NCBI RefSeq assembly: GCF_008634025.1
Contig: NZ_PDCM01000002.1
Span: forward strand, 930,001-994,000
Origin: Streptomyces albofaciens JCM 4342
GTDB lineage: Bacteria > Actinomycetota > Actinomycetes > Streptomycetales > Streptomycetaceae
Reading direction: 5' to 3'
Length of the DNA stretch: 64,000 bases
Below the pieces are notes generated by a model. It made no database searches, was not told the DNA's origin, and saw only the letters and a list, made by a program, of their open reading frames with translations. Made by a program: the position numbers and the translations under genes. Numbering within the stretch: position 1 is the first letter of the stretch; every line of letters starts with the position of its first letter. Positions 55,565 through 64,000 of this stretch are shown here, piece by piece.

Positions 55565-57400
55565 ATGCACATTCGCGACCTTCCCCATGCCGATCCGGGA
55601 GTCCCGGACGTCCGTTCCGGCGGCCGGCTGCTGCGGTGGCTGTACCGGCAGCAGCTCGGCGGCCAGACCAAAGCGCTGTGCTGGGGGCTGGTGCACACCG
55701 GCGGCGTGGCGGCCTTCCCCGTCCCGGTCGGTATCGCGGTGCAGGCCGTGGTGGACCGCTCCGGCTCCCGGCTGCTGCTCGCGGGCGGCCTGTTGCTGCT
55801 GCTCGGCGGCCTGGTGGCGGTCGGCGACGTGATGCTGCACCGGGCCGCGATCACCAACTGGATCACGTCCGTGGCCCGCATCCAGCAGCTGCTGGCGCGC
55901 AAGACCACCGAACTGGGCGCCACCATGACCCGGCGGGTCGCCGCCGGAGAAGTGGTGGCGGTCTCCACGGGCGACCTGGAGAAAATCGGATGGTTCGTCG
56001 AGGCGGTCTCGCGTTTCGGAGCCGCGGCGCTGACCTCCGTCGGCGTCAGTGTGGCGCTGGTGGTCTACCAGCCCGCGCTGGGCGTGGTGGTGGCCGCCGG
56101 CGTGCCCGTACTGGCACTGGCCGTCCTGCCGTTGCTGCCGCCCGCCGCCCGCCGCGCCGACGAGCAGCGCGAGAAGGCGGGCCGGGCCACCGAACTGGCC
56201 TCCGACACCGTCGCCGGCCTGCGCGTCCTGCGTGGCATCGGCGGCGAGGAACTCTTCCTCGGCCGCTACCGGCGCGCTTCCCAGGACGTCCGCCGGGCCG
56301 CCGTGCGCAGCGCCCGCATGTGGTCCACGATCTCCGCCGTACAGGTCCTCCTCCCGGGGCTCCTGCTGATCGCGGTGGTCTGGTACGGCACCGGGCTCGC
56401 CCTCGACGGCCGGGTGCGGGTCGGTGAACTGGTCACCGTCTACAGCGCGGTCACCTTCCTGCTGTACCCGCTGAGGCACTTCGAAGAGATCGCCATGGCG
56501 TATGCGTTCTCCCGGCCGTCGGCCAAGCGCGCCGCCCGCGTGCTGGCGCTGCGCCGGCCCGCCGACGGGCGGATCGCCGCGCCCGGCACGCTCGGCGGCG
56601 ACCTGGTCGACCCGGCCAGCGGGGTGCGCGCACCGGCCGGACGGCTGACCGCCGTGGTGTGCGGCGACCCGGACGCGGCCGGGCGGCTCGCCGACCGGCT
56701 CGGCGGCCACCCCGCCGACGCGCCCGAGGGCACGCCGTCGGTCCTGCTCGGCGGTACGCCGCTGGACGACGTGCCGCGCGAGGCCGCCCGCACCGCCGTA
56801 CTCGTCCAGGACAAGGACCCGGTCCTGCTCTCCGGGACGCTCGGCGAGCTGCTGGACATCCCGGCGTCCGGGTCCGTACGGGCCGAGGAGGCGCTGGCGG
56901 CGGCGCAGTGCGGCGACGTGCTGGCCGCGCTGGCACAGGGCTCGGCCGACGGCTCCGGCGACCCGATGGCCAGTCACATCACCGAGCGCGGCCGGTCGCT
57001 GTCCGGCGGCCAGCGGCAGCGGCTGGCGCTGGCCAGGTCGCTGGTCGCGGACCCCGAGGTGCTGGTCCTGGACGAGCCGACCAGCGCCGTCGACTCGCAC
57101 ACCGAGGCCCGGATCGCGGACGGGCTGCGCGCCCTGCGCACGGGCCGTACGACGGTGGTCTTGACCTCCAGCCCGCTGCTGCTGGACCGCGCCGATCACG
57201 TGGTCCTCCTCGACGAGGGCCGGGTGGCCGGCACCGGCACCCACCGTGAACTCCTGCGCGGCAGCGCGGCGTACCGCGCCGTGGTCACCCGCGAGACCGA
57301 CGAGGACGACGGGCCGAAGGCCGCCTCCCTGGCGGGCCGGGCCGCGTCCGGCGGGCACTTCGCCCGTACCGGCACCGACCAGATCGAGGAGACCGCATGA
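55565..57400 (+). CDS. ABC exporter half-transporter with degenerate Walker A
   Basis: A 611-residue protein: six membrane helices (about 40-330) and an ATPase domain. The Walker A position reads VVCGDPDAAGRLADRLGG, without the G-x-G-K-S/T core, and the H-loop His is Ser (VVLTSSPLLL). The signature SLSGGQRQRLALARSLV and Walker B VLVLDEPTSAVD are canonical. The next gene starts within its stop (ATGA) and has the complementary defect, so they form a heterodimer. The substrate is unknown. Confidence 0.9.
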   Translation: MHIRDLPHADPGVPDVRSGGRLLRWLYRQQLGGQTKALCWGLVHTGGVAAFPVPVGIAVQAVVDRSGSRLLLAGGLLLLLGGLVAVGDVMLHRAAITNWITSVARIQQLLARKTTELGATMTRRVAAGEVVAVSTGDLEKIGWFVEAVSRFGAAALTSVGVSVALVVYQPALGVVVAAGVPVLALAVLPLLPPAARRADEQREKAGRATELASDTVAGLRVLRGIGGEELFLGRYRRASQDVRRAAVRSARMWSTISAVQVLLPGLLLIAVVWYGTGLALDGRVRVGELVTVYSAVTFLLYPLRHFEEIAMAYAFSRPSAKRAARVLALRRPADGRIAAPGTLGGDLVDPASGVRAPAGRLTAVVCGDPDAAGRLADRLGGHPADAPEGTPSVLLGGTPLDDVPREAARTAVLVQDKDPVLLSGTLGELLDIPASGSVRAEEALAAAQCGDVLAALAQGSADGSGDPMASHITERGRSLSGGQRQRLALARSLVADPEVLVLDEPTSAVDSHTEARIADGLRALRTGRTTVVLTSSPLLLDRADHVVLLDEGRVAGTGTHRELLRGSAAYRAVVTRETDEDDGPKAASLAGRAASGGHFARTGTDQIEETA

Positions 57401-59178
57401 TCGGCCTGGCGCCACCGGAGCACGATCCGGACGCCCCGCGGACGGCCGCCACCCTGCCGGTCGGCTCGCCCGCGACCGTACGCGCCTACGTGGGCGGGCT
57501 GGTCCGCCGGCACCGCCGGGCCTTCGTCCTGCTGGTGACCGTCAACGCGGTCGCCGTCCTGGCCTCCATGGCCGGACCGTTCCTGCTGGGGAATGTCGTG
57601 GAGGACCTGGGCAACGGCGTGCGCGACCTCCACCTGGAGTGGACGGTCGGGATGTTCGTCCTCGCGCTGGCCGTCCAAACCCTGTTCGTCCGCCTGGTAC
57701 GGCTGCGCGGCGCGGTACTCGGCGAACAGATGCTGGCGGACCTGCGCGAGGACTTCCTCGTACGGTCCGTCGCGCTGCCGCCGGGCGTGCTGGAGCGGGC
57801 CGGGACCGGCGATCTGCTGTCCCGTATCACCACCGACATCGACCGGCTGTCGGAGGCGATGCGGGAGGCCGTGCCGCAGCTGGCGATCGGCGTGGTCTGG
57901 ATCGCGCTGCTGCTCGGCGGGATGACCGTCACCGCGCCGCCGCTGGCCCTGTCCGTGCTGATCGCGCTGCCCGTGCTGCTCGTCGGCTGCCGCTGGTACT
58001 TCAAGCGCGCCCCGCACGCCTACCGCTCGGAGGCGGCCGGGTACGCGGCGGTCTCGGCCGCGCTGACCGAGTCGGTGGACGCGGGGCGCACCATCGAGGC
58101 GCACCGGCTGGGCGGGCGCCGCGTCCGGCTCTCCGAACGCCGCATCCGCGAATGGACCCAGTGGGAGCGCTACACCCTCTACCTGCGCTCGGTGCTCTTC
58201 CCGGTCGTCAATGTGACGCATGTGCTGATCCTGGGCGGGGTGCTGCTGCTCGGCGGTCTGTTCGTGCTGCGCGGCTGGCTCACGCCGGGACAGCTGACGA
58301 CGGGGGCGCTGCTCGCGCAGATGATGAGCGAGCCCGTGTCGATCATTCTGCGCTGGTACGACGAGCTCCAGGTGGCCCAGGTCTCCATCGCGCGGCTGGT
58401 GGGCGTACGGGAGATCGAGCCGGACGCCGCCGACGAGCGGGCCGAGCCCGACGGCCGGGACGTGCGGGCGGACGAGGTGCGCTTCGGCTACCGGGCGGGC
58501 GTGGACGTGCTGCACGAGGTGTCGCTGCGGGTGCGGCCCGGCACGCGCATGGCGCTGGTCGGCCCGTCCGGGGCGGGCAAGTCGACGCTCGGGCGGCTGC
58601 TCGCCGGGATCTACGCGCCGCGCACCGGGGAGATCACGCTCGGTGGCGCGGAGCTGTCCCGGATGCCGGCGGAGCGGGTGCGCGCGCACGTCGCGCTGGT
58701 CAACCAGGAGCACCACGTCTTCGTGGGCTCGCTGCGCGACAACCTGCTGCTGGCCCGTACGGATGCCGAGGACGCGGAGCTGTGGGCCGCGCTCGGCGCG
58801 GTGGACGCGGACGACTGGGCACGGGCCCTGGAAGCGGGCCTGGACACCGAGGTCGGCTCGGGCGGCCACGCCCTCACCCCGGCCCAGGCCCAGCAGATCG
58901 CGCTGGCCCGGCTGGTCCTGGCCGACCCGCACACCCTCGTGCTGGACGAGGCGACCTCCCTGCTGGACCCCCGCGCGGCCCGGCACCTGGAGCGCTCGCT
59001 GGGCCGGGTGCTGGACGGCCGTACGGTCGTGGCCATCGCCCACCGGCTGCACACGGCCCACGACGCGGACGTGATCGCGGTGGTCGAGGACGGCCGGATC
59101 AGCGAACTCGGCAGCCATCAGGAACTGGTCGCGGCGGACGGGGCTTATGCGGCGTTGTGGCGGTCCTGGCACGGGTAG
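57397..59178 (+). CDS. ABC exporter half-transporter with degenerate signature motif
   Basis: A 593-residue partner of the preceding gene. Six membrane helices (about 40-320) are followed by an ATPase domain with intact Walker A (LVGPSGAGKSTLGRLLAG), Walker B (TLVLDEATSLLD) and H-loop (VVAIAHRLHTAHDAD). The signature is HALTPAQAQQIALARLV rather than LSGGQ. With the first subunit this leaves one complete composite ATP site and one fully degenerate site. Overlap of 4 bp gives coupling. Confidence 0.91.
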   Translation: MIGLAPPEHDPDAPRTAATLPVGSPATVRAYVGGLVRRHRRAFVLLVTVNAVAVLASMAGPFLLGNVVEDLGNGVRDLHLEWTVGMFVLALAVQTLFVRLVRLRGAVLGEQMLADLREDFLVRSVALPPGVLERAGTGDLLSRITTDIDRLSEAMREAVPQLAIGVVWIALLLGGMTVTAPPLALSVLIALPVLLVGCRWYFKRAPHAYRSEAAGYAAVSAALTESVDAGRTIEAHRLGGRRVRLSERRIREWTQWERYTLYLRSVLFPVVNVTHVLILGGVLLLGGLFVLRGWLTPGQLTTGALLAQMMSEPVSIILRWYDELQVAQVSIARLVGVREIEPDAADERAEPDGRDVRADEVRFGYRAGVDVLHEVSLRVRPGTRMALVGPSGAGKSTLGRLLAGIYAPRTGEITLGGAELSRMPAERVRAHVALVNQEHHVFVGSLRDNLLLARTDAEDAELWAALGAVDADDWARALEAGLDTEVGSGGHALTPAQAQQIALARLVLADPHTLVLDEATSLLDPRAARHLERSLGRVLDGRTVVAIAHRLHTAHDADVIAVVEDGRISELGSHQELVAADGAYAALWRSWHG

Positions 59179-59243
59179 GGGGACGTGGCAGGGCGGGGTC
59201 CGGTCCGGCCCCGCCCGGCCGCGGCGCCCGAAGGGCGGCCCCG

Positions 59244-60038
59244 CTATCCGAGGTACCCCAGCGCCCCCAGCCCGCCGATCCCGCCCAGCAGCATGAACAC
59301 GGGCATCAGGACCTTGATCTCCACCCAGCTCCCGGCCCGGAAGCGCATGCCCTTCGGCGGGCCCACCGGGTACCAGCGCTTGCGGCCGATCGGGATGGGC
59401 CACAGGACCGGGCAGCCGGAGACGGTCAGCGCGTCCCCGATGTCGTGGACCAGCGCGCCCAGGACGATCGGCAGGCCCAGCCACAGGTACTCCTGGCCGG
59501 GGTCGGTGAACAGCCAGTTCGCGCCGTTGCCCGGCTCGTCCAGGACGCCGGCGAGGATCCAGGCCGTCGCGGCGCCCAGCAGCCACACCAGGACGTCGCT
59601 GGAGACCCGGGCCGCCCGCCACAGCAGGCCTTCGATCGCGAGCACCATGTGGACGAAGAGGATGCCGAGCACCGCCCAGCGCCCGCCCTGCACCGCGAGG
59701 AGTGACATGCCGCCGCCGACCAGGACCGCCCACACCCACGTATGGGTGAGGGTGCGGTGGCCGCCGGAGCGGTGGGCGTCGCCGCGCATCTTGGTGGCCT
59801 TGTAGACGGCGTGCGACAGGGCGTCGACCACGCCGCACAGCGACCGCGAGAGCGGCCCGAAGGCGCGCGATATCGTCGCCGACTTGTGGTCCAGGTCGGG
59901 GGCCAGCGCAGCGCCGGCGCAGATCAGCGCGCCGACGACCAGGACCGGCCAGGGCATCGGATACCCCGCGGCCGCCGTCGCCGCACCCACCCCCAGCCAG
60001 GCCGCGGCCCCGGACAGCGAGTGCGCCGGTCCCATCAT
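59244..60038 (-). CDS. YdjM/DUF457-type membrane metal-dependent hydrolase
   Basis: A 264-residue membrane protein with about six hydrophobic segments. Conserved motifs are MGPAHSLSGAAAWLG, GAALAPDLDHKSATISRAFG, GGHRTLTHTWVW, and later VLGALVHDIGDALTVSG and RAGSWVEIKVLMPVF. The clustered His/Asp (DLDH, HRTLTH, HDIGD) is the predicted metal site of LexA-binding/YdjM-like proteins. Tandem ATGs at 60038 and 60035 are possible starts. Divergent from the helicase gene. Confidence 0.88.
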   Translation of the reverse strand: MMGPAHSLSGAAAWLGVGAATAAAGYPMPWPVLVVGALICAGAALAPDLDHKSATISRAFGPLSRSLCGVVDALSHAVYKATKMRGDAHRSGGHRTLTHTWVWAVLVGGGMSLLAVQGGRWAVLGILFVHMVLAIEGLLWRAARVSSDVLVWLLGAATAWILAGVLDEPGNGANWLFTDPGQEYLWLGLPIVLGALVHDIGDALTVSGCPVLWPIPIGRKRWYPVGPPKGMRFRAGSWVEIKVLMPVFMLLGGIGGLGALGYLG

Positions 60039-60209
60039 CGTCGTTCCCCATCCCGGATTGACTGGACACCGGGCCCGGCGTCCGTCGAGGGGCAGCGGGC
60101 CCGCGGCCCGGATTCCTGACGCCGGGCCGGCGACACAGCGTAGCCTTTGTTGATCTAGGTCCGACCCGCCGGTTGTCGGATCCGGACCCGGCCAAGGCAG
60201 TATGGGGGC

Positions 60210-62723
60210 GTGACCCTCATCGATCATCTCCCGAACGACGCCGACCCCGATGCCCTCTTCGAAGCCTTTTCGAGCTGGGCCGAACAGCAGGGCATCGCGC
60301 TCTACCCTGCTCAGGAGGAGGCGCTGATCGAGGTGGTCTCGGGGGCGAACGTCATCCTGTCCACCCCCACCGGATCGGGAAAGAGCCTGGTCGCGGCGGG
60401 TGCGCACTTCACCGCGCTGGCCCGTGACGAGGTCACCTTCTACACCGCGCCGATCAAGGCGCTGGTGTCGGAGAAGTTCTTCGACCTGTGCAAGCTCTTC
60501 GGTACGGAGAACGTCGGCATGCTCACCGGCGACGCCTCCGTGAACGCGGACGCGCCGGTGATCTGCTGCACGGCCGAGGTGCTGGCCTCCATAGCGCTGC
60601 GGGACGGCAAGGACGCCGACATCGGCCAGGTCGTCATGGACGAGTTCCACTTCTACGCCGAGCCGGACCGCGGCTGGGCCTGGCAGATCCCGCTGCTGGA
60701 ACTGCCGCAGGCGCAGTTCGTACTGATGTCGGCAACGCTGGGTGACATGTCCCGTTTCGAGGAGGATCTGACCCGGCGCACCGGCCGGCCGACGGCGGTC
60801 GTACGGTCCGCGACCCGGCCCGTACCGCTGTCGTACGAATACCGGGCGACCCCGCTGACGGAGACCCTGACCGAGCTGCTGGAGACCCGGCAGGCCCCGG
60901 TCTACATCGTGCACTTCACCCAGGCCGCGGCGGTGGAGCGGGCGCAGGCACTGATGAGCATCAACATGTGCACCCGCGCCGAGAAGGACGAGATCGCGGC
61001 GCTGATCGGCAACTTCCGCTTCACGACCAAGTTCGGCCGCAACCTGTCCCGCTACGTCCGGCACGGGATCGGCGTCCACCACGCGGGCATGCTGCCCAAG
61101 TACCGGCGGCTCGTCGAGAAGCTCGCCCAGGCGGGCTTGCTGAAGGTCATCTGCGGCACGGACACGCTCGGGGTCGGCGTCAACGTCCCCATCCGTACGG
61201 TGCTGTTCACCGCGCTGACCAAGTACGACGGGACGCGGGTGCGCACCCTGCGGGCGCGGGAGTTCCACCAGATCGCGGGCCGCGCGGGGCGGGCCGGGTT
61301 CGACACCGCCGGGTTCGTCGTCGCGCAGGCGCCCGAACACGTCGTGGAGAACGAGAAGGCGCTGGCCAAGGCCGGCGACGACCCCAAGAAGCGCCGCAAG
61401 GTCGTGCGCAAGAAGGCGCCGGAGGGCTTCGTCAACTGGGGCCAGAACACCTTCGAGAAGCTGATCGCCTCCGAGCCGGAGCCGCTGACCTCACGGTTCC
61501 GGGTCACCCACGCGATGCTGCTGTCCGTGATCGCGCGGCCCGGCAACGCCTTCGAGGCGATGCGCAAGCTGCTGGAGGACAACCACGAGCCGCGCCGCAA
61601 CCAGCTGCGGCACATCCGCCGCGCCATCGCGATCTACCGCTCGCTGCTGGACGGCGGGATCGTCGAGCGCCTCGACGAGCCGGACGGGGAGGGGCGGATC
61701 GTCCGCCTGACCGTCGACCTCCAGCAGGACTTCGCCCTCAACCAGCCGCTGTCCACGTTCGCGCTGGCCGCGTTCGACCTGCTCGACCCGGAGTCGCCCT
61801 CGTACGCGCTGGACATGGTCTCGGTGGTGGAGTCCACCCTGGACGACCCGCGGCAGATCCTCGCGGCCCAGCAGAACAAGGCCAAGGGCGAGGCGGTGGC
61901 CCAGATGAAGGCCGACGGCGTCGAGTACGAGGAGCGCATGGAGCGCCTCATGGACGTCGAGTACCCGAAGCCGCTGGAAGAGCTGCTGCTGCACGCGTAC
62001 AACCTCTACCGCAAGAGCCACCCCTGGGTCGGCGACCACCCGGTGTCGCCGAAGTCGGTCATCCGCGACATGTACGAGCGGGCGATGACCTTCACCGAGT
62101 TCACCTCGTTCTACGAGCTGGCGCGCACCGAGGGCATCGTCCTGCGCTACCTGGCGAGCGCGTACAAGGCGCTGGACCACACCGTGCCGGACGACCTGAA
62201 GTCCGAGGACTTCGAGGACATCGTCGCCTGGCTGGGCGAGATGGTCCGCCAGGTGGACTCCAGCCTGCTGGACGAGTGGGAGCAGCTGGCCAACCCCGAG
62301 GAGGAGACGGCCGAGGAGGCCATGGAGCACGCGGACGAGGTCAAGCCGGTCACCACGAACGTGCGCGCCTTCCGGGTGCTGGTCCGCAACGCCCTCTTCC
62401 GGCGGGTCGAGCTGGCGGCGCTGGACCAGGTCGAGGAGCTGGGCGAGATGGACGCCGAGTCCGGCTGGGACGCGGACGCGTGGGGCGAGGCCATGGACGC
62501 GTACTGGGACGAGTACGACGACCTGGGCACCGGTCCGGATGCGCGCGGCCCCAAGCTGTTGCAGATTCAGGAGGAGCCCGAGCACGGGCTGTGGAAGGTG
62601 CGGCAGACGTTCGCCGACCCCAACGGCGACCACGACTGGGGCATCTCCGCGGAGGTGGACCTGGCGGCCTCCGACGAGGAGGGGCGCGCGGTGGTGCGCG
62701 TCACCGATGTGGGGCAGCTCTGA
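60210..62723 (+). CDS. DEAD/DEAH-box (Ski2-like) helicase with DUF3516
   Basis: An 837-residue RNA/DNA helicase. Motif I is STPTGSGKSLVA, motif II is VVMDEFHFYAEPDRGWAW (DEFH-type box), motif III is LMSATLGDMSRF and motif VI is HQIAGRAGRAGFDTAG. The C-terminal part, about 390-837, is the actinobacterial DUF3516 region with KGEAVAQMKADGVEYEERMERLMDVEYPKPL in consecutive runs. Ski2-like helicases act on structured RNA. GTG start; the thioesterase gene follows 33 bp after the stop and is probably co-transcribed. Confidence 0.93.
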   Translation: MTLIDHLPNDADPDALFEAFSSWAEQQGIALYPAQEEALIEVVSGANVILSTPTGSGKSLVAAGAHFTALARDEVTFYTAPIKALVSEKFFDLCKLFGTENVGMLTGDASVNADAPVICCTAEVLASIALRDGKDADIGQVVMDEFHFYAEPDRGWAWQIPLLELPQAQFVLMSATLGDMSRFEEDLTRRTGRPTAVVRSATRPVPLSYEYRATPLTETLTELLETRQAPVYIVHFTQAAAVERAQALMSINMCTRAEKDEIAALIGNFRFTTKFGRNLSRYVRHGIGVHHAGMLPKYRRLVEKLAQAGLLKVICGTDTLGVGVNVPIRTVLFTALTKYDGTRVRTLRAREFHQIAGRAGRAGFDTAGFVVAQAPEHVVENEKALAKAGDDPKKRRKVVRKKAPEGFVNWGQNTFEKLIASEPEPLTSRFRVTHAMLLSVIARPGNAFEAMRKLLEDNHEPRRNQLRHIRRAIAIYRSLLDGGIVERLDEPDGEGRIVRLTVDLQQDFALNQPLSTFALAAFDLLDPESPSYALDMVSVVESTLDDPRQILAAQQNKAKGEAVAQMKADGVEYEERMERLMDVEYPKPLEELLLHAYNLYRKSHPWVGDHPVSPKSVIRDMYERAMTFTEFTSFYELARTEGIVLRYLASAYKALDHTVPDDLKSEDFEDIVAWLGEMVRQVDSSLLDEWEQLANPEEETAEEAMEHADEVKPVTTNVRAFRVLVRNALFRRVELAALDQVEELGEMDAESGWDADAWGEAMDAYWDEYDDLGTGPDARGPKLLQIQEEPEHGLWKVRQTFADPNGDHDWGISAEVDLAASDEEGRAVVRVTDVGQL

Positions 62724-62756
62724 GCTGGCGGAACACCTGACGGAGGACATACGGTC

Positions 62757-63668
62757 ATGACCAACCCCGCCGAGCGCCTGGTGGATCTGCTGGACCTGGA
62801 GCAGATCGAGGTGAACATCTTCCGCGGCCGCAGCCCGCGGGAAAGCCTCCAGCGCGTCTTCGGCGGGCAGGTGGCCGGGCAGGCGCTGGTCGCGGCCGGG
62901 CGGACCACGGAGGGCGACCGGCCCGTGCACTCGCTGCACGCGTACTTCCTGCGCCCCGGACGGCCCGGGGTGCCGATCGTGTACCAGGTCGAGCGGGTGC
63001 GGGACGGCCGGTCGTTCACCACCCGCCGGGTCGTCGCCGTCCAGCAGGGACGCACGATCTTCAACCTGACCGCCTCCTTCCACCGGCCCGAACCGGGCGT
63101 CGAGCACCAGCTGCCGATGCGCCGCGAGGTGCCGCCCCCGGAGGAACTGCCGACCGTCGCGGACGAGGTGCGCGGCCACCTGGGCGGGCTGCCCGAGGCG
63201 CTGGACCGGATGGCCCGCCGTATGCCGTTCGACATCCGCTATGTCGACCGGCTGCGCTGGACGCCGGAGGAGATCGAGGGCGCGGAGCCGCGCAGCGCGG
63301 TGTGGATGCGGGCGGTCGGGCCGCTGGGCGACGACCCGCTGGTCCACACGTGCGCGCTGACCTACGCGAGTGACATGACCCTGCTGGACGCCGTCCGCAT
63401 CCCGATCGAGCCGCTGTGGGGCCCGCGCGGCTTCGACATGGCCTCCCTCGACCACGCCATGTGGTTCCACCGCCCGTTCCGCGCCGACGAGTGGTTCCTC
63501 TACGACCAGGAGTCCCCGATCGCCACCGGGGGCCGCGGCCTGGCCCGCGGCCGCATCTACGACCGCAAGGGCGACCTCCTCGTCTCCGTCGTCCAGGAGG
63601 GCCTGCTCCGCCCCCACACCAACGCGCCGAGCCTGGAGCGGCCGTATGCGGAGGGGGCGGACGGATGA
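62757..63668 (+). CDS. tesB: Acyl-CoA thioesterase II
   Basis: A 303-residue double-hotdog TesB enzyme that hydrolyses acyl-CoA. Family blocks are RVFGGQVAGQALVAAGRT, VHSLHAYFLRPGRPGVPIVY, GRSFTTRRVVAVQQGRTIFN, LTYASDMTLLDAV with the catalytic Asp, SLDHAMWFHRPFRADEWFLY, and ESPIATGGRGLARGRIYDRKG with Gln/Thr active-site neighbours. SD GGAGGACATACGGTC. It follows the helicase gene in the same direction. Confidence 0.95.
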   Translation: MTNPAERLVDLLDLEQIEVNIFRGRSPRESLQRVFGGQVAGQALVAAGRTTEGDRPVHSLHAYFLRPGRPGVPIVYQVERVRDGRSFTTRRVVAVQQGRTIFNLTASFHRPEPGVEHQLPMRREVPPPEELPTVADEVRGHLGGLPEALDRMARRMPFDIRYVDRLRWTPEEIEGAEPRSAVWMRAVGPLGDDPLVHTCALTYASDMTLLDAVRIPIEPLWGPRGFDMASLDHAMWFHRPFRADEWFLYDQESPIATGGRGLARGRIYDRKGDLLVSVVQEGLLRPHTNAPSLERPYAEGADG

Positions 63669-63701
63669 GGCGCTTCGGGCGGGCGTTCGACGGCGACGGT
63701 C

Positions 63702-63740
63702 AGCGGTGGTCACCAGTGGGTTCAGCGGTGGTCACCAGCC
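63702..63740. repeat. 16-bp direct repeat between convergent genes
   Basis: CAGCGGTGGTCACCAG occurs twice, near 63701 and 63724, and overlaps the 3' end of the minus-strand gene. Confidence 0.7.
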
Positions 63741-64000
63741 GGTGAGGTCGACCACGCGGGAACAGTGCGGGTCGTCGGTGTCGGTCTTTGTGAGCCGCTG
63801 TTCGTCGAGCAGTGACGGCAGGGCCGCCAGCAGCGCGGTGAGGGCGCCACCGGGACGTACGTCGGCGGCTGTCGTCCCGGGGAGATCCGGTTCGGTCCCG
63901 AAATAGAGCCGGAGCCGGTCCGGGGCCAGGAACAGAAAGCCGCACAAGCGCGCCGGCGGGTATTCCTCGGTGGACGGGGAGGCGAGACAGCGCAGGAGCG
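63732..64000 (-). CDS. C-terminal part of an unidentified gene (runs off the window)
   Basis: At least 89 codons remain open to the window edge on the minus strand, ending at a TGA at 63734-63732. The visible end includes EEYPPARLCGFLFLAPDRL, YFGTEPDLPG, LTALLAALPSLLDEQRL and VVDLTGW. The upstream part (LLRCLASPSTEEYPP) continues past 64000, so the start is unseen. I do not recognise the family. No membrane segment is apparent. Confidence 0.6.
   Translation of the reverse strand, partial: LLRCLASPSTEEYPPARLCGFLFLAPDRLRLYFGTEPDLPGTTAADVRPGGALTALLAALPSLLDEQRLTKTDTDDPHCSRVVDLTGW

Overview
The window is chromosomal DNA of a Streptomyces or very close actinomycete. GC content is very high, wobble positions are almost all G/C, GTG starts are common, and there are actinobacterial hallmarks: leaderless promoters, a TTA leucine codon, LigD-type non-homologous end-joining enzymes, a conserved sulfur leader peptide, Tat-exported glycosidases, a SigE-type sigma factor and DUF2510/DUF1996/DUF4142/DUF3516 proteins. 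No rRNA, tRNA, transposase, integrase or CRISPR array was seen.

Layout. 0.1-8.4 kb: housekeeping genes (BNR-repeat protein, uracil-DNA glycosylase, DUF2510/scramblase-like protein, BadF-type kinase, CbiX-like protein without its histidines, lactonase-type propeller, FUSC membrane protein). 8.9-12 kb: a candidate leader peptide, a YeeE/YedE sulfur transporter, an Lrp/AsnC regulator and a HAD phosphatase. 12.1-16 kb: streptogramin-lyase-like propeller, GH12 endoglucanase and a sigma/membrane-protein pair. 16-18.2 kb: divergent LigD polymerase and ATP-dependent DNA ligase. 18.4-21.7 kb: an Ala/Tyr-rich hypothetical protein and a second FUSC protein. 21.7-23.9 kb: a two-gene QatB-QatC (QueC-like) defence-type module without visible QatA or QatD. 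24.1-29.1 kb: YjbQ, then a cysteine-type leader peptide ahead of an ssuC-ssuB-ssuA-ssuD sulfonate operon. 29.2-34.5 kb: flavoprotein monooxygenase and a group of secreted proteins. 34.7-40.1 kb: a TTA-containing O-methyltransferase and the lutABC lactate operon divergent from an MHS transporter. 40.2-46 kb: Tat-exported GH2 beta-galactosidase, a lipoprotein and an SGNH hydrolase. 46-52.5 kb: ASCH and DoxX proteins, an ABC exporter divergent from a MarR regulator with a clear operator between them, and a D-lactate-dehydrogenase-type FAD/Fe-S protein. 53-64 kb: GH109-type oxidoreductase, L,D-transpeptidase lipoprotein, an asymmetric heterodimeric ABC exporter, a YdjM-like membrane hydrolase, a DUF3516 helicase, acyl-CoA thioesterase II and the end of an incomplete gene.

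Two sulfur uptake loci (YeeE and Ssu) each follow a tiny cysteine-containing reading frame whose ATG lies 7 nt after a promoter -10 box, which points to leaderless leader peptides sensing cysteine supply. LutABC and the FAD/Fe-S protein together cover L- and D-lactate oxidation. The most unusual element is the QatB-QatC pair. QatB begins Met-Gly-Thr-Ser, QatC has intact PP-loop and zinc sites, and the qatB ribosome binding site can pair into an upstream hairpin. Intergenic DNA is rich in short GC-rich tandem repeats.
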